NCBI RefSeq assembly: GCF_031624395.1
Contig: NZ_JAMQON010000006.1
Span: 124,001-188,000, forward strand
Source of the DNA: Halomicroarcula saliterrae
GTDB taxonomy: Archaea > Halobacteriota > Halobacteria > Halobacteriales > Haloarculaceae
Direction of reading: 5' to 3'
DNA length: 64,000 nucleotides
Shown here: one piece after another, positions 25,072 through 33,417 of the stretch
Numbering within the stretch: position 1 is the first letter of the stretch
Layout: the number at the start of each line of letters is the position of its first letter
Position numbers and translations under genes: made by a program
The notes under the pieces: generated by a model
The model's database searches: none
Seen by the model: only the letters and a program-made list of their open reading frames with translations
Told to the model about the DNA's origin: nothing

Positions 25072-26299
25072 GCATGACCCTCCGGTGGACCTCGGTCAGG
25101 CGCTCGCCGTGGCGGGTCCACGTCCACTGCTGGTCCAGCAGCCGCTGCAGGCCGGCGACGCCCAGCTCCCGCAGTCGCTCGGGGTCGTCGAGCAGGTAAT
25201 CGAGCGCCTCGGTCACCGCCGCGGCGTCGTACGGCGGGACGAGCACGCCGGTCTCGCCGTCGACGACCATCTCCGGGATGCCGCCGACGTTCGAGGCCAG
25301 CACGGGCGTCTCGGCGGCCATCGCCTCGTAGATGACCGTCGGCCGCGCCTCGAAGTAGCTGGGCAGGACGAGCAGGTCGGCCGCGACGTGCAGCCGCCGG
25401 ACGGCGATGGGGTCGAGCTCCCAGTAGGCGTGTGCGGGGTGGCGCAGTTCCCCCAGCCTGTCGAGGAACCACCAGCGCAGCGCCCCGCCGTGGCCGACGG
25501 CGGCGACGCTCACGTCCTCGCGGTCCAGTGCTTCGAGCGCGGCGGCCAGCTCCCGGACGCCCTTCTCCTTCTCGAAGCGGCCGACGTACAGCAGCAGCTT
25601 CGTGTCGGGGTCGATACCCAGCTCCGCGCGAATCGCCTCGCGTCGGTCACGGGGGTACTTCTCGGGGTCCTCGCCGATGGGGAGGGTCTCCACCTTGCTC
25701 GCGGGGGCGAAGCGCCGGGCGATGTCGGCGAGTTCGTCGCTGACGGTCAGGACGGCCGAGGCGTAGTCGATGGTCTCGCGAATCCGGGCCTGAACGCCGT
25801 CGTTGAACGTCTCGAAGTTCTTCAGGTCGCCCGCGTGCGAGAGCGCCACCAGCGGGATGTCGTGGGCTCGACAGTAGTCGAGGAGACCGTAGCCGTCGAG
25901 ATAGAAACTGCAGGCCTGGGCCACGTCGTGGGGCGTCTCGAAGGTCGACTCCACGTAGCGCCGCGCGCGCCTTCGCAGCGAGTCGCCCGAGCGGTGGTAG
26001 AAGTAGCGTTTCGGCAGCGCGTAGAGGTACCGCGGATAGTGGACCTCGTAGCTTCCCCAGCGCTCGGTCTTCGGGACGTGTCGGTACTCCGAGAACGGGC
26101 CGACCGGCGGGGCGAAGGGCGTCGGTGACACCACGTCGAGGTCGACGCCGGTGGCTGCGAGCGCGTCGAACGAGCGGTGGTTGAACGGCGTCCGAACCGG
26201 GAAGACGTGGCTCGGGTGCTCCGTCGCGCAGCCGAGGGCGCGGTAGGGGTGGGCTGACTCGACGGGCACGTCGCTTCGGGAGGGAGCGTCATCTGACAT
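25064..26299 (-). CDS. Family 4 glycosyltransferase (copy 1)
   Basis: 411 residues starting at MSDDAPSRSDV. Same domain order and motifs as the gene at 22943: RTPFNHRSFDAL, KLLLYVGRFEKEKG, LPSYFEARPTVIYEAMAAETPVLAS, VGGIPEMVVDGETGVLVPP and the C-terminal LLDQQWTWTRH. It is the first gene of the leftward GT operon. It probably transfers a sugar from a nucleotide donor to a lipid-linked glycan on the cytoplasmic face; neither donor nor acceptor can be inferred. Confidence 0.9.
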   Translation of the reverse strand: MSDDAPSRSDVPVESAHPYRALGCATEHPSHVFPVRTPFNHRSFDALAATGVDLDVVSPTPFAPPVGPFSEYRHVPKTERWGSYEVHYPRYLYALPKRYFYHRSGDSLRRRARRYVESTFETPHDVAQACSFYLDGYGLLDYCRAHDIPLVALSHAGDLKNFETFNDGVQARIRETIDYASAVLTVSDELADIARRFAPASKVETLPIGEDPEKYPRDRREAIRAELGIDPDTKLLLYVGRFEKEKGVRELAAALEALDREDVSVAAVGHGGALRWWFLDRLGELRHPAHAYWELDPIAVRRLHVAADLLVLPSYFEARPTVIYEAMAAETPVLASNVGGIPEMVVDGETGVLVPPYDAAAVTEALDYLLDDPERLRELGVAGLQRLLDQQWTWTRHGERLTEVHRRVMRD

Positions 26300-26461
26300 G
26301 AGAGAGCACGTCGCCACACGGCGGTGGGACGGTGTAGTGTCCTGCTATACACCGAGTCCTGTGTTATGCCTTCCGGGGAGTATTCAGTTAGATAACGCTT
26401 TTCCTGCCCGATACCCTACGGACGGCAGTGTGTTTCCTATCGCCCGAACTGAGCTGGTACC

Positions 26462-27634
26462 GTGACGCCCCCGCTCGGTCGCCGCGCCTACCTCGCTGCC
26501 CTGCTCGCGTCGACGACCGCCGGCTGCTCGCTGTGGGGCGGTGAGGCGGTGCCGACCGAGACACAGGCCACGCCGTCGGCCGTCGACTCGCTCGTGACCG
26601 GGCGGGTCGTCGCTGTCGGACCCAACTTCGAGCGGACGACGGTCGCGACCGACGGGACCGAGACGCCGGTCCAAGACGCGCTGGACGCCATCGCGGACTC
26701 CGGCGGTCGCGTCTACCTCCCGCCGGGGCGGACGCGCGAGCGCGGTCCCGTTCGCCCGCACGCAAACACCGGGATTTACGGCTTCGGGATGAACGTCTCC
26801 GTCCTCGAAATCGCCCGGTCCGGCACCGACGGCATCCGGTTCGACCGGGTCCAGCGCGCGAACCGCGTCCAGCTGGACGGCTTCGAGCTCCGGGGACCGG
26901 GCCCGGACACCGAGTCGGGCGTGGCGATACGTTTCCGCGACAACGGTGCCGACCCCGTCACCGACCCGGCGGACTTCTACGTCGGCCGGCTCTACTGCTG
27001 GGGGTGGACGAACTCGGTGTACCGGGTCGAGGAGGGCGTCGGCCCCTTTCAGGGTCGCCACGATTTCCTCCGGATGGACGACTGCGACGCCGGCGACGAG
27101 GACGCGCTTCTCGAATGGCGTGCCGCCTACGGCCCGGCCAACTGGTTCGGGACGGTGGTGGCGTACCCGTCGGCGTCGTGGAGCGGCGCCGACAGCGGCC
27201 TGCTGTACCAGCGCGGGGGCGGGCTCTCCGTCGGCGACATCACGACCGGTGCGACCACGGGACGGCTCGTCGATATCCGCGAGGGGCGCCTCCACGTCGG
27301 GCGCCTCCACTACGAGCCGGTCGACCAGCGGTCGGTCCCGGAGTCGCTGGTCCGTATCGGCGGCGACGGGGCGACGCGGGTCACCGACGTCCTCGTCGAC
27401 TCGGGTTCGGTCCGGTACGTCTACGAACTCGCAGACGGCACCGGCAACGCGGTCCTGTTCGGCCCGCGCGAGGGCCGCGGGACGATCCGCGAGAACATCG
27501 TCGCTGTCACCGGCCAGCTCGACCGGACCCGTCGCTCGTGGTACTTCGGTCGCTCCGGGGACGTCGACGTGAACGGGTCCCGGGGGACCGGTAGCCTCCG
27601 CGTCCTTGGCGCTGCCGGGACCGGCCTGGGCTGA
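26462..27634 (+). CDS. Tat-exported lipoprotein with beta-helix fold, paralogue of 29890-31218
   Basis: 390 residues from a GTG start. A twin-arginine signal (GRRAYLAALLASTTAGC) ends in a lipobox cysteine, Cys22, so it is exported folded and lipid-anchored. The rest shows short turns of a right-handed beta-helix (LDGFELRGPG, IRFRDNG, GRLVDIREGRLHVGRLHYEP), with a polysaccharide-lyase-like start VQDALDAIADSGGRVYLPPG. It shares YGPANWFGT and CDAGDED with the protein at 29890-31218. It could bind or modify surface polysaccharide; no catalytic residues are certain. Confidence 0.7.
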   Translation: MTPPLGRRAYLAALLASTTAGCSLWGGEAVPTETQATPSAVDSLVTGRVVAVGPNFERTTVATDGTETPVQDALDAIADSGGRVYLPPGRTRERGPVRPHANTGIYGFGMNVSVLEIARSGTDGIRFDRVQRANRVQLDGFELRGPGPDTESGVAIRFRDNGADPVTDPADFYVGRLYCWGWTNSVYRVEEGVGPFQGRHDFLRMDDCDAGDEDALLEWRAAYGPANWFGTVVAYPSASWSGADSGLLYQRGGGLSVGDITTGATTGRLVDIREGRLHVGRLHYEPVDQRSVPESLVRIGGDGATRVTDVLVDSGSVRYVYELADGTGNAVLFGPREGRGTIRENIVAVTGQLDRTRRSWYFGRSGDVDVNGSRGTGSLRVLGAAGTGLG

Positions 27635-27680
27635 CGCCGGCACCGACAGGACTATTCGCTGACCCCGCGAGCGAGCAACC

Positions 27681-28700
27681 GTGACGGACGAGCGCCCCGA
27701 CGAGGCGACCGACCCGCTCGTGTCGGTCGTCGTCGTCACCTACAACTCCGAGCGGACCGTCGGCGAGACGCTTTCCTCGCTCGCCGACCAGACCTATCCC
27801 GACGACCGGTACGAGGTCGTCGTCGTCGACGGCGGGAGCACCGACGGGACCGCCGGGCTCGCCGGCGACCACGGCGCGCAGTTCCACGTCGTCGAGGGCG
27901 GGACCATCGGTGCCTGTCGGAACCGCGGCGTCGACGTTGCCGCCGGCGACTTCGTCGCCTTCACCGACTCGGACTGTGCGGTCCCGTCCACGTGGCTGCG
28001 CTCACACGTCGACCGCATCGCGGACGCGGACGACCATATCGTCGGCGTCGGCGGCCCGAACCGGCCGTTCCCGTCGGACCCGCCCTTCGCGAAACTGGTC
28101 GGGAGCCTCCAAGGGACGGTGTTCGGCTCCGGCGGCTCGCCCCAGTCCCACGCCATCGACCGGGTCCGGGAGGTCCGCTCGGTCGCCTGCTGTAACGTCC
28201 TCTACGACGCTTCGATATTCGACGCCTACCGCTTCGACGGCGACATCAACGTCGGCGAGGACGCGGAGTTTCACTTCCGTCTCTCCGAGGCGGGCCACCG
28301 GTTCCTCTTCGACCCGGCTATCGCCGTCTCACACCACCTCTCGCCGACCTTCGCCGCGTTTTGCGAGAAGAGCCGCTCCTACGGCTACGCGATGGCCCGT
28401 ATCCAGCGCCGCCACGGCAAAGTCATCCGGTGGTACTCGGCGCTGCCCTCGCTCGCCCTACTGGGCGGCTCGGTCGCGGCGCTCGACGACCTCGGCAAGC
28501 GCCGGTTGCGCAACGTCCCGCTGCTCGCGCTCTCTTTCCTGCTGGTCAGCGGCTACGCGACGCGGCAGGTGTACCGCGACCGCCACAGCGGGCTGGCCCT
28601 GCTCGTGCCGCTCATGCTCGCGGCCCAGTACGGCTACTACGGTCTCGGCTTCCTCGAAGGGCTGCTGGCGCCCGACCCCGTGCCCCAGGAGCTCCCGTAG
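27681..28700 (+). CDS. Family 2 glycosyltransferase with C-terminal membrane helices
   Basis: 339 residues from a GTG start. GT2 motifs: VSVVVVTYNSERTVGETL, VVVVDGGSTDGT, GACRNRGVDVAAGDFVAFTDSDC (metal site FTDSD) and NVGEDAEFHFRL (ED catalytic region). Two or three hydrophobic helices near the C-terminus (LPSLALLGGSVAAL, VPLLALSFLLVSGYA, LLVPLMLAAQYGYYGLGF) anchor it. It follows the beta-helix gene on the same strand by 46 bases and may be co-transcribed. Confidence 0.88.
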   Translation: MTDERPDEATDPLVSVVVVTYNSERTVGETLSSLADQTYPDDRYEVVVVDGGSTDGTAGLAGDHGAQFHVVEGGTIGACRNRGVDVAAGDFVAFTDSDCAVPSTWLRSHVDRIADADDHIVGVGGPNRPFPSDPPFAKLVGSLQGTVFGSGGSPQSHAIDRVREVRSVACCNVLYDASIFDAYRFDGDINVGEDAEFHFRLSEAGHRFLFDPAIAVSHHLSPTFAAFCEKSRSYGYAMARIQRRHGKVIRWYSALPSLALLGGSVAALDDLGKRRLRNVPLLALSFLLVSGYATRQVYRDRHSGLALLVPLMLAAQYGYYGLGFLEGLLAPDPVPQELP

Positions 28701-28720
28701 GCCAGGCCCTGCCGGCCTCC

Positions 28721-29836
28721 CTAGGCGCGATAGATACCGATGGCCCAGTGGTGTTCGCCCAGCAGCTGATACCCCAGCCCGAGGTTCCCGTCGACCGCAC
28801 AGTGCCACCCCTCGCCGTCGTACCAGGGGTCGACCTGATGCATGGCGCCGGAGTTCCATCCCAGCCCGCCCGGCGGTTCGAGCGCCGGCGAGTGGGCGCG
28901 CTCAGCGTCCGTGTACGTCGTCGGCGTGAGCTCGGTTATCTCGAAGGCCCGCACGCGCTCGCCGTAGCGCCGCTTGCAGTCCTGATAGAACGCCAGCACG
29001 TGGTCGTCGAAGACGACGGGGCGACCGCCGGGCCGGGCCGCCCGGGGCCGGTTCCGGGCGACCGGGTTCCCCTCGTGTGGCGTCCAGTCGGACGCTTCGA
29101 GCGCGTCGCTGTAGTAGGCATAGAGGTCGGTGCCGTCGCCCAGCAGCGCCCACCAGCGGTCCTCCCAGCGGAACGGGCTGAAATCGTGCAGCGGCGTCGC
29201 GGGCCGGACGAGGTCCGTGACCTCGGTCCACTCGTGGGGGAACGAGTCGGCCCGGTACAGCGTCACGGGAGCCGGACCGCGCTCCTTGGCCCAGCGGTCG
29301 GGCACCATGTAGTGGTCCCCCTGCCAGGTGAACACGTAGGGGTAGGACAGGTGTTCGTCCGTCTCCAGGACGACCCGGTCGTACGCCCAGTCGTAGCCGT
29401 CGTCGCTCTCGGCGTGCGCGATGGCCGCCGTGGGGTCGCGGTTGTGCGTGTACACCTCGAAAAAGCAGTGCCACTCGCCCGAGTCGGTGATAAAGAGAAA
29501 GGGGTCCGCGACGCAGTCGGTCCGCCCGAAGTCGGTCACGTCGGCGGCAGTCAACACCGGACTGATGTGGTCGGAGGGGACGAACCGGGCGGGCGGTCGC
29601 TCGGCCGCCGAGGGGTACTCGGGGACGTTCTCGCCGTCGTACAGTCCGTCGACGTCGGCCGCCGGCGGGGAGTGGGTCGATTTCGGCTGTCGCATGTGCA
29701 GTTTCTCACCGGTGTGCCAGGCCAATCGCTCTATCAGCGTCGACCTGGCGAGTCGGGTCCGGAGTCTGCTCGCCAGCGGGTCGGGCCGGTACTTCGAGTG
29801 AGCGAGCAACTCGTCGTCTCCCGTGTTGTCGGGCAT
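28721..29836 (-). CDS. GH43-like beta-propeller protein related to GIPC-transferase N-terminal domains
   Basis: 371 residues. The chain has the five-bladed pattern of GH43/glucosamine inositolphosphorylceramide transferase N-terminal domains: TDCVADPFLFITDSGEWHCFFEVY, YDWAYDRVVLETDEHLSYPYVF, YMVPDRWAKE, LYRADSFPHEWTEV, HDFSPFRWEDRWWALLG and a final WHCAVDGNLG. No separate glycosyltransferase domain follows. Such stand-alone domains occur in polysaccharide clusters; whether it is an enzyme or a sugar-binding protein is unclear. No signal peptide is visible. Confidence 0.6.
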   Translation of the reverse strand: MPDNTGDDELLAHSKYRPDPLASRLRTRLARSTLIERLAWHTGEKLHMRQPKSTHSPPAADVDGLYDGENVPEYPSAAERPPARFVPSDHISPVLTAADVTDFGRTDCVADPFLFITDSGEWHCFFEVYTHNRDPTAAIAHAESDDGYDWAYDRVVLETDEHLSYPYVFTWQGDHYMVPDRWAKERGPAPVTLYRADSFPHEWTEVTDLVRPATPLHDFSPFRWEDRWWALLGDGTDLYAYYSDALEASDWTPHEGNPVARNRPRAARPGGRPVVFDDHVLAFYQDCKRRYGERVRAFEITELTPTTYTDAERAHSPALEPPGGLGWNSGAMHQVDPWYDGEGWHCAVDGNLGLGYQLLGEHHWAIGIYRA

Positions 29837-29889
29837 ACAGTTATCAGTCAGTGGCGACGGCGGTACTTAATCCCATAGGCTCGCCGTGG

Positions 29890-31218
29890 CTAGAAACCGG
29901 TCCCCGCGGTCCCGAGCGCACGGAAGCCGCCGGTGGCGCCCTCGCTGTGTGTCACCGTCACGTCGTCGGGCGACCCCTGGTAGAGCGACGGCTCGTCGGG
30001 GTCGACGGGGTAGGCGAGGTTGACGAGGTTCGACGTGATATCCGCCTCGGCGCCCAGTTCGATGTAGGGGCCCAGAATCTTCCGGTTGGGCGCGTTCCCG
30101 CTGAAGCTGTCGAAGCCCAGTTCGTAGACGTAGTCGGCCACGCCGGTGACGTGTTTGACCGTGTCGATGACGGCCGTCCCGTGGCCGCGCAGACGGACGA
30201 TAGCCGGCGGGTTCGTCGGGTTCGTCGTCGGCTCCCAGTGGACGTTGCCAAATTCCAGAAGGCTGTCCCACGTCTGGTCGATGGCGACGCCGGCGGACCC
30301 GCCCATCGTGAGATAGTCCACCGTCTGGGTCCCGCCGCGCGAGTAGAACACCGTCGTGTTCTGGCCGCTGACGGTCGCGCTCGGGTAGGCCGCGATGGTG
30401 CCGAACCAGTTGGCCGGGCCGTAGTACGAGCGGAACTCGAAGAGGCCGTCCTCGTCGCCGGCGTCACACTCGTAGATGGTCAGTTGCTCGTGGCGACACT
30501 GGAACGGGCCCACGTCCTGGTCGACGCGGTAGACCGAGTTGTTCCAGCCCCAGAACAGCAGGCGCCCCACGAAGAGGTCCTGCGTATCCCGGTTCGTGTG
30601 GTGGATGGCCACGCCGGTCGGCTGGGTGCCGGCCGGCCCGTTCAGCGCGAAGCCGTCCAGCTTGACGCGGCTGGTGCCCGAGTCGCGGTCGAACAGGATG
30701 CCGTCGGCGCTCCGGTCGGTGATGGATACCTTCGATATCTCGACGCCCAGCCCCAGGAGCTGGGTCTCCTCGTAGGGGCGAATCGGCCCCGTCTCCTCGA
30801 CGACGCCGGCGGGGAGGCGGACCTCGCCGCCGCCCGCGGCGTTCACGATGTCGAGTGCGTCCTGAATCGGGGTGTCCGTCCCGGCGGGGTCGACCGACTG
30901 CGGGGCCGTGTTGTTGCGGCCGATGGCGACGACAACGCCCTGCAGCAACAGCGAGGTTACGCCGTCGCCTTCGACCGAGGTCGCCCCGCCCGCGCCGATG
31001 GTCCCGAGCTGGTTCCAGGCGCCGCCCTCGCCCAGATAGACGTTGCCGGTGTCGGTCGCGAGGAACTTCGCGCCGGCCTTGGCGACGTAGTTCGAGCGAC
31101 TGGCGTCGGTGTCGCGGATTTCGACGTCCGTGTCGATTCGTTCGAAGTTGCGGTTCAGCGGTTCGTCCCAGTCGAGGGTTCCCTCGGCCGGAGTCTCGTA
31201 TTGGTGGTTGTCTGTCAT
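29890..31218 (-). CDS. Beta-helix protein with phage tail-like N-terminus
   Basis: 442 residues. Its first 75 residues (LDWDEPLNRNFERIDTD, then AGAKFLATDTGNVYLGEGGAW) resemble the start of phage tail-fibre or receptor-binding proteins. A right-handed beta-helix follows from about 115 (IQDALDIVNAAGGGEVRLPAG). It shares CDAGDED, YGPANWFGT and an AGTGF tail with the Tat lipoprotein at 26462. There is no export signal. The ATG overlaps the stop of the upstream LamG lipoprotein gene (ATGA), so the two are coupled. Confidence 0.65.
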   Translation of the reverse strand: MTDNHQYETPAEGTLDWDEPLNRNFERIDTDVEIRDTDASRSNYVAKAGAKFLATDTGNVYLGEGGAWNQLGTIGAGGATSVEGDGVTSLLLQGVVVAIGRNNTAPQSVDPAGTDTPIQDALDIVNAAGGGEVRLPAGVVEETGPIRPYEETQLLGLGVEISKVSITDRSADGILFDRDSGTSRVKLDGFALNGPAGTQPTGVAIHHTNRDTQDLFVGRLLFWGWNNSVYRVDQDVGPFQCRHEQLTIYECDAGDEDGLFEFRSYYGPANWFGTIAAYPSATVSGQNTTVFYSRGGTQTVDYLTMGGSAGVAIDQTWDSLLEFGNVHWEPTTNPTNPPAIVRLRGHGTAVIDTVKHVTGVADYVYELGFDSFSGNAPNRKILGPYIELGAEADITSNLVNLAYPVDPDEPSLYQGSPDDVTVTHSEGATGGFRALGTAGTGF

Positions 31219-33119
31219 CAGTTGCTCCCGTCGCCGCCGCCGTAGCCGTAGCTGCCGTAGCCGCGCTCGCCGAACTCGTCGTTCGGCACCGGCGTCGCGG
31301 TGTTCGTCGGTGTCGGGGTAGTAGTCTGCGTGGGGGTAGTCGTCGGCGTCGGAGTGGGTGTCGGCGTCGGCTCCTCGGTCGACCCGCCCGAATCGGTCCC
31401 GCCGACCAGCGCGGCGACCTGGTCGGCCGTCAGTGCGACGTCGTACACGCGCACGTCGTCGATTGCCCCGTTCATACCGTAGTAGCTGGTGTAGCCGTTG
31501 TCGCCGTAGCCGACGTACAGCGACCGGTTGCTCGGCACGACGCCGCCGGACTGGCTGCTGTCCCGGTCGACTTCCGCCCCGTCGAGATACATCACGAGGG
31601 TCTCACCGTCCCAGGTACAGCAGACGTGGTGCCACTCGCCGTCGTAGGTCTCGACGTCGGGATTGACCGACGCCTGGCCGCTCTCGACGCCGACGTGGGC
31701 CCGGATACTGCTCGGGGTCTGGACGTCGACGGCGTACCCTTCGTCGCCGTACCGCGAGTCGGCCTTCTGGACGACGGTCTGTTCCAGGTCGCCACTCGTC
31801 GTTCGGTACCAGCCGCCAAAAGAGAGCGCCGCCGTCGGGTTCAGTGCCCCCGTGTTCGGGACCTCGACGTAATCGTCCGGGCTGGCACCGAAGGCGACGC
31901 CCGAGCCGCCGAACACGCCGTCGGTGTCGAGCGTCGGCGACCCGCGGACGAACCCGTCCGCCGCGCCGGCGCTGTCGGCCACCGTCGTGGCGCCCGTCTC
32001 GGCAAACGCCCAGCGCGCCACCGGCGCCGGCTGTGACGACGGTTCTGTCGGCGTCGGTGTGGGTGTCGGCGTCGGCGTTGGCGTGGGTGTGGGGGTAGCT
32101 GTCGGCGTCGGCGTTGGCGTAGGGGTTGGTGTCGGCGTGAGTGTGGGGGTAGCTGTCGGCGTTGATGTCTCCGTTGGCGTTGGCGTCTCCGTCGGCGTGG
32201 GTATAGCCGTCGGCGTGGGTGTAGCCGTCGCAGTTTCCGTCTCCGTCGGCGTGGGCGTGACGACCCCCTCGTACAGCGCGGTGACCTCGTCGTCGGTCAG
32301 GGCGCGGCCGTACACCCGCACTTCGTCGATGGCCCCGTCCATGTCGTAGTAGCTGGTGTAGCCGTTGTCGCCCCAGCCGATGTACAGCGACCGGTCGCTG
32401 TGGACCACGCGACCGGACTGGCTGCTGTCCCGGCCAACTTCCGCCCCGTCGAGATACATCACGAGGACGCCGCCGTCCCACGTACAGCAGACGTGGTGCC
32501 ACTGGTCGTCCTGCGTGGCTACGCCCCACGGGTTGACCGACGCCTGGCCGCTCTCCACGCCGACGTGGGCCCGCAGGCTGTTGTCGGTCTGGACCTCGAC
32601 GGCGTACCCCCGGTCGCCGTAGCGGCTGTCGGCTTTCTGGACGACGGTCTGGCTGTTGGCGCCGCTCCCGGTCCGGTACCAGCCGCCGAAGGTGACGGCG
32701 TCGGGGCGGAGCGCCCCGGCGTCTGCCACCTCGACGTAGTTGTCCGGACTGCCCCCGAACTCGCAGGCCGTCGAGTCGTAGACGCCGGGGACGCCCCGGT
32801 CGGGGTTGCCCCGAACCGCGCCGTCGTTACCGCCGGCGACGTCCGTGACGGTCCCGTCGGTCCCGTCGAGCGGCCAGTGGCCGACCAGCCCGTCGCTCGG
32901 CCCGACGACCGCGAGCGTCGACGACAACAGTGCCGGCGAGACGATGTCGCTGACACGCCAGCTGACGCCGCCGTACCCGAGCAGATACTCGGACCGGGTG
33001 TCAGCTCCCAGACAGCCGGCCAGCGACGTCGCTCCGAGCGCGCTGACGCCCGTGAGCTTCAGCAGTGTCCGACGTGACAGGTCGCTATCGCCATCTCCGG
33101 GTGGTGGTTCTGTTGCCAT
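31218..33119 (-). CDS. Tat lipoprotein with two LamG domains joined by a Thr-Pro repeat linker
   Basis: 633 residues from [11 protein letters not shown] twin-arginine signal ([10 protein letters not shown]) ends in the lipobox LAGC with Cys36. Two LamG/concanavalin-like domains (about 75-275 and 370-575) share the core [34 protein letters not shown] and [15 protein letters not shown]. Between them lies a Thr-Pro-rich linker of about 85 residues coded by 6- and 12-base repeats (about 32040-32270), and a shorter Thr-Pro tail follows. It is likely a cell-surface adhesin or glycan-binding protein. Confidence 0.85.
   Translation of the reverse strand: MATEPPPGDGDSDLSRRTLLKLTGVSALGATSLAGCLGADTRSEYLLGYGGVSWRVSDIVSPALLSSTLAVVGPSDGLVGHWPLDGTDGTVTDVAGGNDGAVRGNPDRGVPGVYDSTACEFGGSPDNYVEVADAGALRPDAVTFGGWYRTGSGANSQTVVQKADSRYGDRGYAVEVQTDNSLRAHVGVESGQASVNPWGVATQDDQWHHVCCTWDGGVLVMYLDGAEVGRDSSQSGRVVHSDRSLYIGWGDNGYTSYYDMDGAIDEVRVYGRALTDDEVTALYEGVVTPTPTETETATATPTPTAIPTPTETPTPTETSTPTATPTLTPTPTPTPTPTPTATPTPTPTPTPTPTPTPTEPSSQPAPVARWAFAETGATTVADSAGAADGFVRGSPTLDTDGVFGGSGVAFGASPDDYVEVPNTGALNPTAALSFGGWYRTTSGDLEQTVVQKADSRYGDEGYAVDVQTPSSIRAHVGVESGQASVNPDVETYDGEWHHVCCTWDGETLVMYLDGAEVDRDSSQSGGVVPSNRSLYVGYGDNGYTSYYGMNGAIDDVRVYDVALTADQVAALVGGTDSGGSTEEPTPTPTPTPTTTPTQTTTPTPTNTATPVPNDEFGERGYGSYGYGGGDGSN
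32042..32270. repeat. Hexanucleotide-type microsatellite coding the Thr-Pro linker
   Basis: On the plus strand the sequence is a run of GTCGGC/GTTGGC/GTGGGT-type hexamers, read on the minus strand as Thr-Pro codons of the LamG lipoprotein. Units are multiples of six, so gain or loss of units changes linker length without a frameshift. Interruptions with GCTGTC and GATGTC show that the tract is not perfectly uniform. Confidence 0.8.
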
Positions 33120-33141
33120 CTCAGTACCATAATCTACCAGC

Positions 33142-33150
33142 AAATATACC
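33142..33150 (-). promoter_or_regulatory. TATA box of the LamG/beta-helix operon
   Basis: On the minus strand GGTATATTTG lies about 25-28 bases before the ATG at 33119. This spacing fits a leaderless transcript and supports [10 protein letters not shown] as the start over the further upstream in-frame ATG at 33143, which would lie within the TATA box. Confidence 0.5.
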
Positions 33151-33180
33151 CCTTACTACTACAGTCGTCGAATATCTGTA

Positions 33181-33393
33181 ATGAAACAACGAGAACGTCT
33201 CGCGATAAAAACGACTGGGCGGTGGAATTGCGCCAGTGAACACTCTAATCGTCTGTGGACGTTCCGTGGCAATTCGCGGTCTGTCGAACACCGCGTGACC
33301 GCCACTGTCTGCTCGCTCGCCGACTCGCTCACTACCACTCGGAGGGTAGTTGCACCGGAATCGGACTCCGCTCGCGTTCCGACTAACTGTTAA
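33181..33393. other. Intergenic region without a supported gene
   Basis: About 300 bases separate the divergent LamG and sugar-dehydrogenase genes (33120-33417). A 70-codon plus-strand frame exists here, but its residue composition (scattered Arg, Ser, Thr, no acidic bias) does not look haloarchaeal. I see only promoter elements at the two ends. Confidence 0.5.
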
Positions 33394-33396
33394 ATA
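33387..33396 (+). promoter_or_regulatory. TATA box of the sugar dehydrogenase gene
   Basis: CTGTTAAATA lies about 25 bases before the ATG at 33418, the leaderless spacing seen for other genes in this window. Confidence 0.5.
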
Positions 33397-33417
33397 GCTC
33401 CGACACTACGCCGTGAT

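Noticed and set aside
32042-32270. Thr-Pro tract considered as a satellite outside coding sequence
   Set aside because: It lies in frame within the LamG lipoprotein and codes a regular Thr-Pro linker.
33181-33393. 70-codon frame between divergent genes
   Set aside because: No acidic bias, no family, and it lies over promoter sequence.
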